From contig JALCCG010000068.1 of assembly GCA_023212695.1 (NCBI GenBank), positions 1-64,000 on the forward strand: 64,000 nt of DNA, written 5' to 3'. Source of the DNA: Sporisorium sorghi (Eukaryota; Basidiomycota; Ustilaginomycetes; Ustilaginales; Ustilaginaceae). Shown one piece after another: positions 48,125 to 57,922 of the stretch. The notes beneath the pieces are model-generated. The model ran no database searches and was not told the DNA's origin. It saw only the letters and a list, made by a program, of their open reading frames with translations. The first letter of the stretch is position 1. Every line of letters begins with the position of its first letter. The position numbers and the translations under genes were made by a program.

Positions 48125-48428
48125 CGTTGGATGGAGTGTTTATGGGGGCTGCATTGCAGCGTTGCGTGTTGAGGCTTGTGAAGGAAGAGAAGGAAGAAAG
48201 GAAGGACTGAGCTTTCGATTGACGTTTTGGATTTTTTGGGCGCAGCTCCACTTGATGGGCAAAAGCGCGCTTTGACCGTCTTGTTGCTCTCGCCATCTTG
48301 GCTCTTCACTCCATCAAGCTGGCACGACTTCCCTCATCTTAGCAGCAAGTCAGATGTCGACGTACCCCTCAAGAGCAGCGTAGTCGGTTCTGTGTTGCGA
48401 TCTCGACGAGGCGTTGGCCAGTGCAATC
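48125..48428. promoter_or_regulatory. Divergent promoter region of TFIP11-like and DSC1-like genes
   Basis: The 304 bases between two divergent ATGs must contain both leaders and promoters. No specific element is obvious. Confidence 0.4.
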
Positions 48429-50939
48429 ATGCAAGCTCAACGCAGCCTCCGGGTTTGGCTGGGGTTGGCAGCGGTGCTGTTGCTGACACTGCCAGCCTGC
48501 ACTCAGGCCTCGCTCTTAGGCACCATCCTGTTCGGCAAAGATACACTCGAGCCGGTTCGTGCAGCCATCCAGAAAACCGAACAGATGCGCCAAGAGGTAT
48601 TCGGCTGGTATCGTCACAACGCTACACAGCAAGCCAACTTTACTGTCACGCCCGACCCATCAGACCTCTCCACGCTTCTCCCCGCAATCTACTCGGGTCG
48701 CAGCCTGATCGAACCGGACGGCTCGTACTACTCGGACGTCGAAGGCTACTACAAGGGCGACTGGACCGGATGGGATTATAGCACACAGGCCAACCGGTCG
48801 CTCGCGCTCGACTCTCGCCTCAACCACGCCGCCGCGGCGAAGCTGTCTACCGACTGGCCCGATCAGCCTCCGAGCTACGTGGATGGCGTGCAAGAGGACA
48901 AGCTGATCCTGGACCGCGGCGCGTTCGAGTGGCTTGCGGTCAAGCCGGCGCACGTCGATCTTCATCTGAAGGAAGAGCATCTGCTCAAAGGCAATGTTTC
49001 CCTCATCACTGGCAGTCTGAGCTTCACAGCACCTGCTGGCACCAAAAGCTCGATCGACTCGGTCGACTTTTCGCTCGAAGGTCTTCATTTCATCCCCACC
49101 GGCAGCCTCTTCTTGCACGCCGTTGCCGACGAAGCGCCCTATGGAACAGACGTGCGCACCTCGCTATCACTCATACCGTACGACAACAACCAGACCGCCA
49201 ACGCGACCGTCTCTGCCATCGACAAAGCGTTCCAGCTGCGCATCGATATGCTGCAACGCATCGTCGCCAGCGGCTCGTACGATCCCGACGACTCTTCGAG
49301 TGAAACGCCCGTTGCGAACAAGCACAACTGCTCGCTCCACGTCTACGCCCAATTCCACTCTGCCGGTCCGCACGCCCAGCTGCAACCGCAAATCACCGCC
49401 CTCGAACACGAAATCCTCCACCCCACAGGCATCAGCACCATCGCGCCGCCACCGCTTCAGCTCTCGCTCCGCGCCTACTCGCCCGAATGCCAGCTCCTGC
49501 TCACCTCGGACGAGATCACGGGCCTGCTGCAGACCAAGCTGTGGCGGAAAGCCGTGCACTACGCCATCCTCTACTTTGTCGTGCTGTTCGTTCAGACGTG
49601 GCTGCTCGTGCAGCAGATGGAGGTGACGACGACGCCGAGTGGGCTGGCGAGAGTCAGCGACAAGACGTGGTTGGCACAGTCGATTCTGGATGCGTACGGG
49701 TGCTTGATACATTTGAGCGTGGCGGTGGTGTTTGAAAACGAGACGACGCTGCCGCTGATCGCGTGTGCGTTCATGAGCGGCATGTGCTTTTTGGCGTTTG
49801 GGTACCGGTATACGATTACGATCTACAGGGCGCAGATGGATGCAGCGCCTGCGCCTGCGCCTGCGCCTGCACCAGCAGCGCCACAGCCAAACCCAGAAAG
49901 CGCTACAGCCGACCAGGCAGCATCAACAGCGACACGACCGACCAACATAATCACCTCGACCATCGCCTCGCTCACAGCCGCCGACGCCGCCACCGCCTCC
50001 CCCGAAGAGCTCCACGCTCGACGCCGCGGAGCCACCATCCTCCTCGTCGGCGTCTTCCTCTTCATGGTCGGGTTCTTCCCGCTCCTGACCGTCAGCCTGA
50101 TGCTGCCCATCCTGTACTCGTTCTGGATCCCGCAGATCTACCGCAACATTCAGCGGGGCACGCGCAAAGCCATCCTGAAGCGCTGCGTGGTGGGCACGAC
50201 GCTGACGCGCCTGTTGGTGCCGTTGTACGTGCTCGTGTGTCCGGACAACGTGCTGTTCAGCGAGCCGAGCGCGTGGGGGTGGGTGCTAGCGGGGTACGTG
50301 GTGGTGCAGGCGGCGGTGCTGGTGTCGCAGGACGTGTTGGGGCCGCACTGGTTTTTGAGGCAGAAGTGGGTGCCGGAGGGCGCAGTGAAGGGGTGGGAGT
50401 ACCATCCGCTGGTGGATGAGGAGGTGGCGGAAGAGGGAGAGTATGGGGATTGCGCGATCTGTCTCACTGCAATCGAGAGTAAGTCTAAGCGGGCTGGAAG
50501 GAGACGTGCGCGGGGCGGGGGGAAGGAGTTGAGGAAAAGCAGCTGGCTCGATCTGTCGAGCTACAGGAACGGATACGACCGCATCGCCGAGGATGCAGAG
50601 GAGTACGAGGTCGACTCGAACGACGACGATGCGCATTCGTCTGGGCAGCTGTATCCGCCGGAAAAGGTGCGTCACGCCAGCCGCGCTGAGTGGGACACGC
50701 TCCGACGTTCCACCGGCAGCAGCGGCATCGGTCGACGAGTCCGCACCTTGCTTGCACGGAGCATCCGTGCAGCGCTTCGATGGAAACAGGGCCTCAGCGC
50801 AACGAGCACGCTGCGTCGGCGCAGGATGGACGTGATGCTCGCGCCGTGTCAGCACGCGTTCCATACAGAGTGTCTGGAACGCTGGCTGGAGATCAAGAAC
50901 GAGTGTCCGAGTTGCAGGAGCGTCCTGCCGCCTGTCTAG
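48429..50939 (+). CDS. DSC1: DSC-complex transmembrane RING E3 ligase (Dsc1/Tul1)
   Basis: Single exon, 836 residues. Dsc1/Tul1 is the RING subunit of the Golgi/endosome Dsc ubiquitin ligase, which activates SREBP in many fungi and degrades orphan membrane proteins. Residues 1-27 form a signal peptide (RVWLGLAAVLLLTLPACTQA). A large lumenal region with glycosylation sites spans about 30-365. Several transmembrane helices follow, including LYFVVLFVQTWLLVQQ at about 378-393, a pair around 420-475 and others at about 537-640. The C-terminal RING-H2 has CAIC (C675, C678) and then, after a 128-residue insertion, C807-x-H-x2-H-x2-C and CPSC. The insertion is basic and acidic by turns and looks disordered. 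A (CCTGCG)n-like tract near 49848-49876 encodes alternating Ala-Pro. The second in-frame codon set before 48429 lacks an ATG. Confidence 0.92.
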   Translation: MQAQRSLRVWLGLAAVLLLTLPACTQASLLGTILFGKDTLEPVRAAIQKTEQMRQEVFGWYRHNATQQANFTVTPDPSDLSTLLPAIYSGRSLIEPDGSYYSDVEGYYKGDWTGWDYSTQANRSLALDSRLNHAAAAKLSTDWPDQPPSYVDGVQEDKLILDRGAFEWLAVKPAHVDLHLKEEHLLKGNVSLITGSLSFTAPAGTKSSIDSVDFSLEGLHFIPTGSLFLHAVADEAPYGTDVRTSLSLIPYDNNQTANATVSAIDKAFQLRIDMLQRIVASGSYDPDDSSSETPVANKHNCSLHVYAQFHSAGPHAQLQPQITALEHEILHPTGISTIAPPPLQLSLRAYSPECQLLLTSDEITGLLQTKLWRKAVHYAILYFVVLFVQTWLLVQQMEVTTTPSGLARVSDKTWLAQSILDAYGCLIHLSVAVVFENETTLPLIACAFMSGMCFLAFGYRYTITIYRAQMDAAPAPAPAPAPAAPQPNPESATADQAASTATRPTNIITSTIASLTAADAATASPEELHARRRGATILLVGVFLFMVGFFPLLTVSLMLPILYSFWIPQIYRNIQRGTRKAILKRCVVGTTLTRLLVPLYVLVCPDNVLFSEPSAWGWVLAGYVVVQAAVLVSQDVLGPHWFLRQKWVPEGAVKGWEYHPLVDEEVAEEGEYGDCAICLTAIESKSKRAGRRRARGGGKELRKSSWLDLSSYRNGYDRIAEDAEEYEVDSNDDDAHSSGQLYPPEKVRHASRAEWDTLRRSTGSSGIGRRVRTLLARSIRAALRWKQGLSATSTLRRRRMDVMLAPCQHAFHTECLERWLEIKNECPSCRSVLPPV

Positions 50940-51010
50940 CGTAATTGCACACCTGTTTGCGATCCACATGCTTGTGTATGGCGAGCGCGGGTATATTCTT
51001 GAGTGCGACA

Positions 51011-51406
51011 TCATGCCAAATCGAACGAAACGCTCTTCCTCGTCTTCCTTCCCTCCTTCTTCTCCCCCTCCTCCACCTCCCCCTTCCTCCTCCTCTCCTT
51101 CCTCAACTTCGCCTTCTCGCGCAGCTGCGCCTTCAAGCCCGCCTTGATCTCGGCCTTACTCTTGGCCTTCACCTGTCTGCTCTCATCGCCCGCACTACTC
51201 TTCTCCTTGTTCCGCTGTGCATCCTGCTGCTTCTTGAGCTGCTGAGCGTGGATCTTGGACTTGGTGGTCTCGATGCGCGTCTGGTGCAGCTGCGTCTGGG
51301 CGTCGGTGATGGATTGTGAGAGGGAAAGCAGGTGTGCGATGCCGGCGTCTTCGGCGAATTTCTTCTTCTGCTTGGCGGGGCGAGTGGGTGCTGTTGACGG
51401 TGGCAT
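51011..51406 (-). CDS. Small lysine-rich conserved-looking protein, unknown function
   Basis: 131 residues from the ATG at 51406; the longer open frame upstream has no convincing start. I do not recognise a named family. Near the N-terminus is KKKFAEDAGIAHLLSLSQSI, an ordered helix-like block; the middle is a Gln/Lys-rich predicted helix (TKSKIHAQQLKKQQDAQRNK); the C-terminus is very basic (KLRKERRRKG) and ends RKSVSFDLA. Such composition is common in nucleolar or ribosome-biogenesis accessory proteins, but that is only a guess. It is tail-to-tail with the DSC1-like gene (71 bp). Confidence 0.65.
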   Translation of the reverse strand: MPPSTAPTRPAKQKKKFAEDAGIAHLLSLSQSITDAQTQLHQTRIETTKSKIHAQQLKKQQDAQRNKEKSSAGDESRQVKAKSKAEIKAGLKAQLREKAKLRKERRRKGEVEEGEKKEGRKTRKSVSFDLA

Positions 51407-51759
51407 GGTGTACAGTTGGTTATGGGATGTTGTTGGTTGCTGAAGGCAGGGTTGAGGAGGTCGAACGAGAAAGCTCTGGAGAAATTTTTGGAGACGCTTC
51501 GGAACTCGGGCTTCAACAAATTTGTCGGAACATGTTAGATCGGGATGAAAGGCAAAAAGCCAAGTCGCGCCGGCCGAATCTGATTTGAAGCTGGACGCTC
51601 GAACGTGACTGACGAGCTGCCAAGAATGCAAAGTCTTCGAAACACATCCTTCTCCTCTACTCGAGTTGAAGCAACAGCCTGACTCTGGTAGTAGCGAACG
51701 CCATTCGAAGAGATGGACCTTCGTTGCGACTGTGGTTCGAGAATGCAGGGAGCCTTGAG

Positions 51760-51795
<36 letters not shown>

Positions 51796-52480
51796 GGGAG
51801 ATGATGCATAGCGAATTCGGATTTTAACTTGACTTAAAGTTAGCTGTGGATCGCATACAGAGCACAAGCAGAGCACAAGCAGACTGAGCTGGTGCCGTGT
51901 CGTCATTTATTTATTTATTTATTTTTTTGAAGAGGCTGACTTACCCCACGCAATTGCACTTTGTGCCGGAAAAAGGACGAAAAGGATGCACGCACCGCAC
52001 CGCACTCCTGCACCTGCAACTGCACCGCACATCTCAGATCGCAACGTCGGCACACGCTCAGTCTCTCTTCTGTCGCTAAAAATTGGGTTCTGGATTTGTG
52101 CCTCGGCTTGCGAGTGGAAACGGCAGTCGGTCATCTTGCCCTGTATCTATGCTACGGCTTTGCCTCTCCCATCACCACCATCATCACCTTCAACGAGCCA
52201 CTATTTGCGAACATACACTTCCAGGACGTCTCGGCGACCAGGTGGATCCTCTTAACCCCCCTTTCGACCACGCCACAGGTCCTGGATTCAGTCCTCTTTC
52301 TACAACATCCGGACTCATCTCGTTCAGCGTCATCGAACTTTCACCTCATCCCGTTCTCACACCCACCGCATCACTCATGGCTCACTCTTCTGCCTGAAGA
52401 GCTGGCTTCAAACCCTCTGAAATTTGACTGCAACCACAAAGGAGAGCTTGGCATATTTCTTCAGAGCATCATACCGTCTC
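51407..52480. other. Intergenic region upstream of the DMA1-like gene
   Basis: About 1.07 kb with no supported gene. It contains a (GCA)10 tract at 51764-51794, an imperfect inverted repeat AACTT/AAGTT near 51828-51840, and a (TTTA)n tract at about 51905-51923. The last 300 bases are a CA/TC-rich leader. Confidence 0.6.
51764..51794. repeat. Non-coding (GCA)10 microsatellite
   Basis: Ten uninterrupted GCA units outside any supported coding region. Confidence 0.9.
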
Positions 52481-55400
52481 ATGTCGTCTCGACCTTCCGA
52501 CAACAACAACCTCTCCACCACCCAGAGCCTGTCGGACGCTAGCTCTCCTCAGCGCTTGCCCTTCCACGCACGCTTCGGTCGTCGTCCCAGGACTTCCACT
52601 AGCAACACCAACCAAGCCTCCTTTGCTGCCAGCACCTCCAACCTCTTGTCGCCCTCCGCAAGCGGCTCTACCTTTTCCAACCTCATCAGGAGCTCCTCGT
52701 CTTCTCAGGTCAATCTTCATTCGCCACTCGGCGAACCGCAAACTCGCCCATCGCGATTCTCGCTGCAGACCCGAGTCACCTCTCCAAATCTCGATAGGAT
52801 CCCTCAGGGCGCCAGCACAGAGAATTCCGCCAGCATGACCACCACAAACGCCTCCAGCGGCGGCGGCAGCGCTCTCGGTCGCATGTTTCGCAGATACAGC
52901 CAGAATGGCGCGTCCCGTTCCGAGTCTCAGCGACCTGCCACCCGCGATCGCGACTCGTTCAACATGCCCCGCAACACGAGCTCGTCCGCTCTCGATAGGG
53001 ATACTGGCAGTCCCATGCCGGTTTCGACCAACTCTGCCGCGGCTTCTCCTTCGATTCCACGTTCTGGTTCCCAGGGCGTTGGTGAGAGCAGTGCAGCTAT
53101 GGCGGGCTCTCGTACCTTGGCATCCCCTTCTTCTGTGTCGGCGGTGGCATCCCCAGCATCTCCCTCGCCTGCAGTTGCGACAGGTGCGCCTACTACGGCT
53201 AACGCGCAAACCTCCTCTGACGACGCCGCCAACACTGCATCTCGACTCGGCGCTACCCTTCCCGAGGCCTCTGCAGCCGAACCGGCTTCTGCCGCTGCTG
53301 GTGGCTCTGCCTCTCCCGCTGGCTCGCGTCCTCTCAACGGCATGCATCGCATCCGCCTCGTGCCACACCTCGAAGCCACTCGCTCGCTTCACTTTGAACC
53401 TATTGAGCGCGATCTCAAGGAAGGCGCCAACGCCGTCAAGGTCGGGCGCTTCACCGATCGACAGCCTTCGCACCGCGATCCCGTCGCTTCCACTTTGGCT
53501 AGAGTCGCCAACGAGGCCAACTCCTCGGGCGAGTTTGGCTCCACGTCACAAGTGCTGTCGAGTCGCGGTCAGCCTGGTGCTCGCGGCGGTGCCATTCCCA
53601 TCAGCGGCAGTCATGGCGGTGGTGGTCGCATCGATTCTGCTCGCATCGCATTCAAGAGCAAGGTGGTCAGTCGAGGCCATGCAGAGATCTGGTGCGAACC
53701 CGGTGGAAAGTTTTTCATTCGCGATACCAAGTCGTCTTCGGGCACTTTCCTCAACCATATTCGCCTGTCTGGACCCAACCTCGAATCCAAGCCTTTTGCG
53801 ATCAAGGACGGCGACGTGGTCCAACTCGGCGTCGACTATCAAGGCGGCACCGAGGAGATCTACCGCTGCGTCAAGATGCGCGTCGAACTCAACCGTGGGT
53901 GGCAACGAGAGGCCAACCAGTTCAACGTCAACGCCCTCCGCCAGCTGCGTGCTTTGCAAGGCACGCCGCTTTCGCCGCCCACCACCGAGGACAAGGGCAA
54001 AGCCGCCTCGGCTGCCTTGCCAACCAACAGGCAGAGTGTCAGCGTGACCGATTGCTGCATCTGCCTGTTCTCGGTCACCGTCTGCCAGGCGCTCTTTATC
54101 GCCCCGTGCTCGCACGTGTTTCACTACAAGTGCATCCGGCCCTTGCTCAACCTGCATCATCCAGGGTTTTCGTGCCCGCTCTGCCGCACGTTTGCTGATC
54201 TGGATGCCGACGTCGAAGAGGACGAGGCGTGGCAGGAGGCGCTCATGCAGGAGGCCGCTGCTGCAGAAGCCCGTCTGGCGCAGGGAAAGCAGCCGCTCGA
54301 GGTGGGCACTCCGGCCGTGGAGCTCGATGCACCCATCAGTGCTGGTGTGCCACCTACCTTGACGACGGTGCTTCTCAACGGTGCGGCTAGCGGTGGGGAA
54401 ACGGCTTCTCCGACCGGCGCTGCATCGTCGAGGTTGCCCCTTGGCACGCCTGCATCGCCTCTTGTGGCCGATTTGCAAGCTGGAAATGCAGTCACAGCGA
54501 ATGGTGCGGCGGCAAGAGGCACTGCCGCGTTGAGCAGACGCAAGAACGACTGGGCACGACCCGATACCGCTGTGGGATCGAGTGCTGGGCCGCTGGGTGG
54601 CGACGAGACGTTTGCTTTGGGTGATGGCGCCGCAGAGGGCGCGGGACTGTCGGGAGAGCTGGGCGAGATGGTCATCGCCGTTCGTCTTTTGAACGAGGAT
54701 GCGGCTGCCGGTGCTGATGCCACGGCCTTGTTCCACCGAGCTGGGCACGGTGCGAGTGAAACGGGCTCTCCGATTCGTCGCGGTTCGGGACCCATTGCGA
54801 TCGGTGGCAGCGAGCGTACACTGCACGCGCACAGAGCGACGCCGTCGTCGTCGAGCATGGCTGCACCCGCCGCCCTGGGCAGCCTGGAAGAAGGCTGGCC
54901 TGCTGTCGGTGCCAGTGGAGGCTTCTCGCCTGGGCTAGATGAATCCGGAACGCCACTCAACAGCACTTTCCTAAGCACGCTCGCCGAGGCTCCTCATGCA
55001 GCCGCCGCAACAACCACACTGTCACCCTCCTCCGCGCGGGATTTTCCGCCAGGCCGATCGGCACCGGCCCAAACAGTAGTGCCGGCCCTCGCTCCAGCCA
55101 CGAGCCGAGTCCGACTCGGTGAGCGTGGTGCGCGCGAGGTGCATGTTTCAGAAAACCGTGGCGAACGCGCTAAACGGTCGAGCGATGGCGGCGACGATGT
55201 GGACACGGCGGAGGAGGAGATGGGTGTTCCGCCTTTTGGGCTCGCGAGTGGAGCAGGGCAAGGTAAAGGCAAGGCCAAGCTGGACGCCAAGCCGCTGACG
55301 ATGACTGCGGATTTGACGCTGGCTGGAGATGCGGTTAAGTTGCCGCTCAAGGTCAACGAGCACGCTTCGCCGGCTTCTGCTAGCGTTGTAAAGTCGCGTG

Positions 55401-55738
55401 GCCGAAGCCGCAGCCGAGGAGGGAGGGATGCCGGTCCGAGCGACTCGGATGATCAGGAAGCAGCGCCTTTTCAGCCGTACGAGCACCCGCCCGTGCCGAG
55501 AACGGGACCGAATCTCAGCTCGAGCGCGTACTTGTCGTACCAGCACCATCAGCAGCAACAGCAGAGTCCGAACGGGGCTGCGGGGGCGGGCAGGCAGGTC
55601 AGTGGGGATCGGTCTGGTGGTGCTGGCGGTGGTGGAGGGGGTGGTGGGAACGGGGCCAGTGGGAACGGGGGGAGCGGCTCGCCGGCGTCGGAGAGCAAGA
55701 TGGCACGGTTCAAGCGGAGGATCTCGCATGCTATGTGA
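52481..55738 (+). CDS. DMA1: DMA1-type FHA-RING E3 ubiquitin ligase
   Basis: Single exon, 1085 residues from the first ATG. Dma1/Dma2 and human RNF8/CHFR relatives read phospho-threonine through an FHA domain and ubiquitylate targets in mitotic checkpoint, septin and spindle-position control. The FHA domain covers about 318-475: KVGRFTDRQ at strand 1, then after an insertion of about 55 residues KVVSRGHAEIWCE and SSSGTFLNHIRLSG. The RING follows closely at about 525-572: C525-C-I-C528, APCSHVFHYKC and CPLCR. That FHA-to-RING order with the VNALRQLRALQG spacer is diagnostic of fungal Dma proteins. About 315 N-terminal and 510 C-terminal residues are Ser/Ala/Gly-rich and disordered, so the protein is more than twice the length of the yeast proteins. 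It converges with the RBR ligase gene. Confidence 0.92.
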   Translation: MSSRPSDNNNLSTTQSLSDASSPQRLPFHARFGRRPRTSTSNTNQASFAASTSNLLSPSASGSTFSNLIRSSSSSQVNLHSPLGEPQTRPSRFSLQTRVTSPNLDRIPQGASTENSASMTTTNASSGGGSALGRMFRRYSQNGASRSESQRPATRDRDSFNMPRNTSSSALDRDTGSPMPVSTNSAAASPSIPRSGSQGVGESSAAMAGSRTLASPSSVSAVASPASPSPAVATGAPTTANAQTSSDDAANTASRLGATLPEASAAEPASAAAGGSASPAGSRPLNGMHRIRLVPHLEATRSLHFEPIERDLKEGANAVKVGRFTDRQPSHRDPVASTLARVANEANSSGEFGSTSQVLSSRGQPGARGGAIPISGSHGGGGRIDSARIAFKSKVVSRGHAEIWCEPGGKFFIRDTKSSSGTFLNHIRLSGPNLESKPFAIKDGDVVQLGVDYQGGTEEIYRCVKMRVELNRGWQREANQFNVNALRQLRALQGTPLSPPTTEDKGKAASAALPTNRQSVSVTDCCICLFSVTVCQALFIAPCSHVFHYKCIRPLLNLHHPGFSCPLCRTFADLDADVEEDEAWQEALMQEAAAAEARLAQGKQPLEVGTPAVELDAPISAGVPPTLTTVLLNGAASGGETASPTGAASSRLPLGTPASPLVADLQAGNAVTANGAAARGTAALSRRKNDWARPDTAVGSSAGPLGGDETFALGDGAAEGAGLSGELGEMVIAVRLLNEDAAAGADATALFHRAGHGASETGSPIRRGSGPIAIGGSERTLHAHRATPSSSSMAAPAALGSLEEGWPAVGASGGFSPGLDESGTPLNSTFLSTLAEAPHAAAATTTLSPSSARDFPPGRSAPAQTVVPALAPATSRVRLGERGAREVHVSENRGERAKRSSDGGDDVDTAEEEMGVPPFGLASGAGQGKGKAKLDAKPLTMTADLTLAGDAVKLPLKVNEHASPASASVVKSRGRSRSRGGRDAGPSDSDDQEAAPFQPYEHPPVPRTGPNLSSSAYLSYQHHQQQQQSPNGAAGAGRQVSGDRSGGAGGGGGGGGNGASGNGGSGSPASESKMARFKRRISHAM

Positions 55739-56344
55739 CGAGGGAGGAGTGTCGAATGTTTTGCATCGTTGTCCTGCGCTGTATGGCGAGTGCTGTGTTG
55801 TGTGTCCTGTGTCCTGTGTGGTGTGTTGAGGTTGAGGTTGAATGTGAACTCGTCGATGGACACATTCCGTTCGTGTTTCCGCTTCACACAATCACCCGCA
55901 GCCAGCGTGGTATGACGCCATCGCCTTCACCATCCCTGCCCGAACCCCGTGAGCACGCCTGTCCCTCCCCATCCCCAACTGCCTCCTTCCACCTCGTCCA
56001 CCAGACAACTCACCGCCGGTGCAACGAGCCACGCCAGCCAGCCGACCACACGTCGACAAACCTAGGTCCATCGACAGCCGGCTCCACTGCTTCTCTTCAT
56101 CCGTGCACACTCAAAGCGGACGACCAACCCATGGCGGAGAATGCGACGTAGATTGCGTATGCGGGACAAACCGGGAAATGAATGCAGAGACAAACGATGA
56201 AAACAGACAACGGGCCGTGTGAATGACCGCTGCGAACGAACGAGGAGATGCAATGCGAGTATGTGTGCGTGTGCGCGGGTGATCGAGGTATACTGGTGTG
56301 TGCTGCTGCTGCTGATATCAAGAATCAAGTGTGGCATTCGCTTT
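55739..56344. other. Convergent 3' flank between DMA1-like and Ariadne-like genes
   Basis: About 600 bases between two stop codons. It has repeated GTGTCCTGTGT-like sequence at 55795-55825. No gene is supported. Confidence 0.6.
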
Positions 56345-57922
56345 TCAAAAGCTAACATTCCACTGCCACCTGTCCTCCTGGAACCCTTCCGCCGTATCGG
56401 ACAGCAAGATGCCCCTGCGCTTCTGCACGTACACCGTGAGATCCGTCACCTTCTGGCGCAGCTCTGGGATCGTCTTGGGCTCGATGGGCTTCTCCAACTG
56501 CTCAGACAGATCCTCGACCGCCTTCTCGAGGTCGCGCTGGTTGTCCTCGAACAGATCGGTCATGTTGTCGCGCGCAAGGTAGTACGCCATGCAGTAGGTC
56601 CACTTGAGCGTCATGCGGCATTCCGTCAACGTGTCGACCGCCTTCTTGAGGAACTGCACCTCGATCCACGTGAGCCCGGACGTGACCTGCATCTCTTCCA
56701 TCTTCTTCTCGGTGCGGCCGTACAGATCGCGGTCCAGTTTAGCCGACTGCTCGTGGTTGGCGAATCGATTGAAGTAGTGCAGGTAGCGCTGCAGCGATGC
56801 GCGCGACTTGGCCTGCGAATCGCGCGCCTCAGCTCCACTCTTTTCATCGTAGCGGTTGCAGTTGTACCACGAGTTGCCGTGCTCGGTCCACGGCCCGGCG
56901 CATATCCAGCACCACTCGTATTTGCACTTGCGGCAGGTCATGTGATTGCACCCGCCGTTCTTTTCGATGGTAGAGGTGCACTTGGGACACTCCTTCGTGT
57001 TGGCCGAGATCCAGTTGGCCGTCTCGCTGTCGTCTTCGCACTTCTTGAGCCACATCTTGGCGATGGGACAGATGGCCGGTGCATGGGCGGCATTGCCACA
57101 TCCAAAGCAGAACGGGTGGCCGCAGTCGCACGCGACCGAGGGCACCACCTTGTTGAGCATCTTGTTCGAGACGTGGCATTCGACCGCCAGCTCGCAGTTG
57201 GGAGCAGGACACCAGCGCAGGATGTTGCTGTCGTCCACGTAGGTGCGGTTGAGCAGGATCTTGTAGCGTTCAAACACTTTGGGCTCCACGACCAGCCCGA
57301 CGGTGCATTCGTCGACAACGAGGTTGCACTTTTCGCGCATGCACTGCACTCGCCTCGATTCGCCTTCCGCCTGGATCTTTTGCTCGAGGTATTGCTGGTA
57401 GCAGTCGCGACAGTAGCGGTGGCCACAGGCTAGTGCCAAGGTCTCCATCTTTCCTCCAGGCATGTCGTCGGAGCCCATGAAGCAGATCTCGCAGGTGAAA
57501 TCGGCAAGGCGCTGGAGCTTGGGCCGTGATGGATCCTCGTGGACGCCTGCTTCGAGGTTGACTTGCTCGGGTGCGTCCATGTACCGTTCGATGAGACGCT
57601 CCTTGTTCCAGCCAAAGTGGCGGAGCAGGATGGCGGCGTCGGTATCCTTGATCATGAACATGCTTGCGACGTGCTCGACCTCCTTTTGCTGCGCCTCCTC
57701 GATGGAAGCGACGGTATGTGATTTGTACTCGACCTCGTAGCTCTTTGAGCGTTCGACGGCGGGGTCGGCAGCTGCAAAGGCATCGTCGGCCACGCCAAAG
57801 CCAAGCTCTTCATCCTCCTCTTCGGAGTCGTCGGCGGTGCCATCGTAGCCGTACGTCGAATCCTCGTCCATGGTATCCTCGACATCGTCGTCGAGGAGGT
57901 ATTCGTCGCTGAGGTCTGACAT
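56345..57922 (-). CDS. Ariadne-type RBR E3 ubiquitin ligase
   Basis: Single exon, 525 residues. Ariadne RBR ligases (human ARIH1, yeast Hel1) pass ubiquitin through a catalytic cysteine in RING2 and cooperate with neddylated cullins. An acidic N-terminus with a UBA-like segment (about 85-125, LLRHFGWNKERLIERYM) precedes RING1 (from C144, CEICFMG and CGHRYCRDCY), an in-between RING with CDCGHPFCFGC, and RING2 (CPKCTSTIEKNGGCNHMTC, then CWICAG), where Cys325 in GGCNHM is the expected active-site cysteine. The C-terminal Ariadne helical domain follows (YLHYFNRFANHEQSAKLD and the conserved LTECRMTLKWTYCMAYYL). The tail EDRWQWNVSF is also family-like. The ATG at 57922 precedes the conserved acidic start; the upstream extension has only TTG. 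Confidence 0.95.
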   Translation of the reverse strand: MSDLSDEYLLDDDVEDTMDEDSTYGYDGTADDSEEEDEELGFGVADDAFAAADPAVERSKSYEVEYKSHTVASIEEAQQKEVEHVASMFMIKDTDAAILLRHFGWNKERLIERYMDAPEQVNLEAGVHEDPSRPKLQRLADFTCEICFMGSDDMPGGKMETLALACGHRYCRDCYQQYLEQKIQAEGESRRVQCMREKCNLVVDECTVGLVVEPKVFERYKILLNRTYVDDSNILRWCPAPNCELAVECHVSNKMLNKVVPSVACDCGHPFCFGCGNAAHAPAICPIAKMWLKKCEDDSETANWISANTKECPKCTSTIEKNGGCNHMTCRKCKYEWCWICAGPWTEHGNSWYNCNRYDEKSGAEARDSQAKSRASLQRYLHYFNRFANHEQSAKLDRDLYGRTEKKMEEMQVTSGLTWIEVQFLKKAVDTLTECRMTLKWTYCMAYYLARDNMTDLFEDNQRDLEKAVEDLSEQLEKPIEPKTIPELRQKVTDLTVYVQKRRGILLSDTAEGFQEDRWQWNVSF

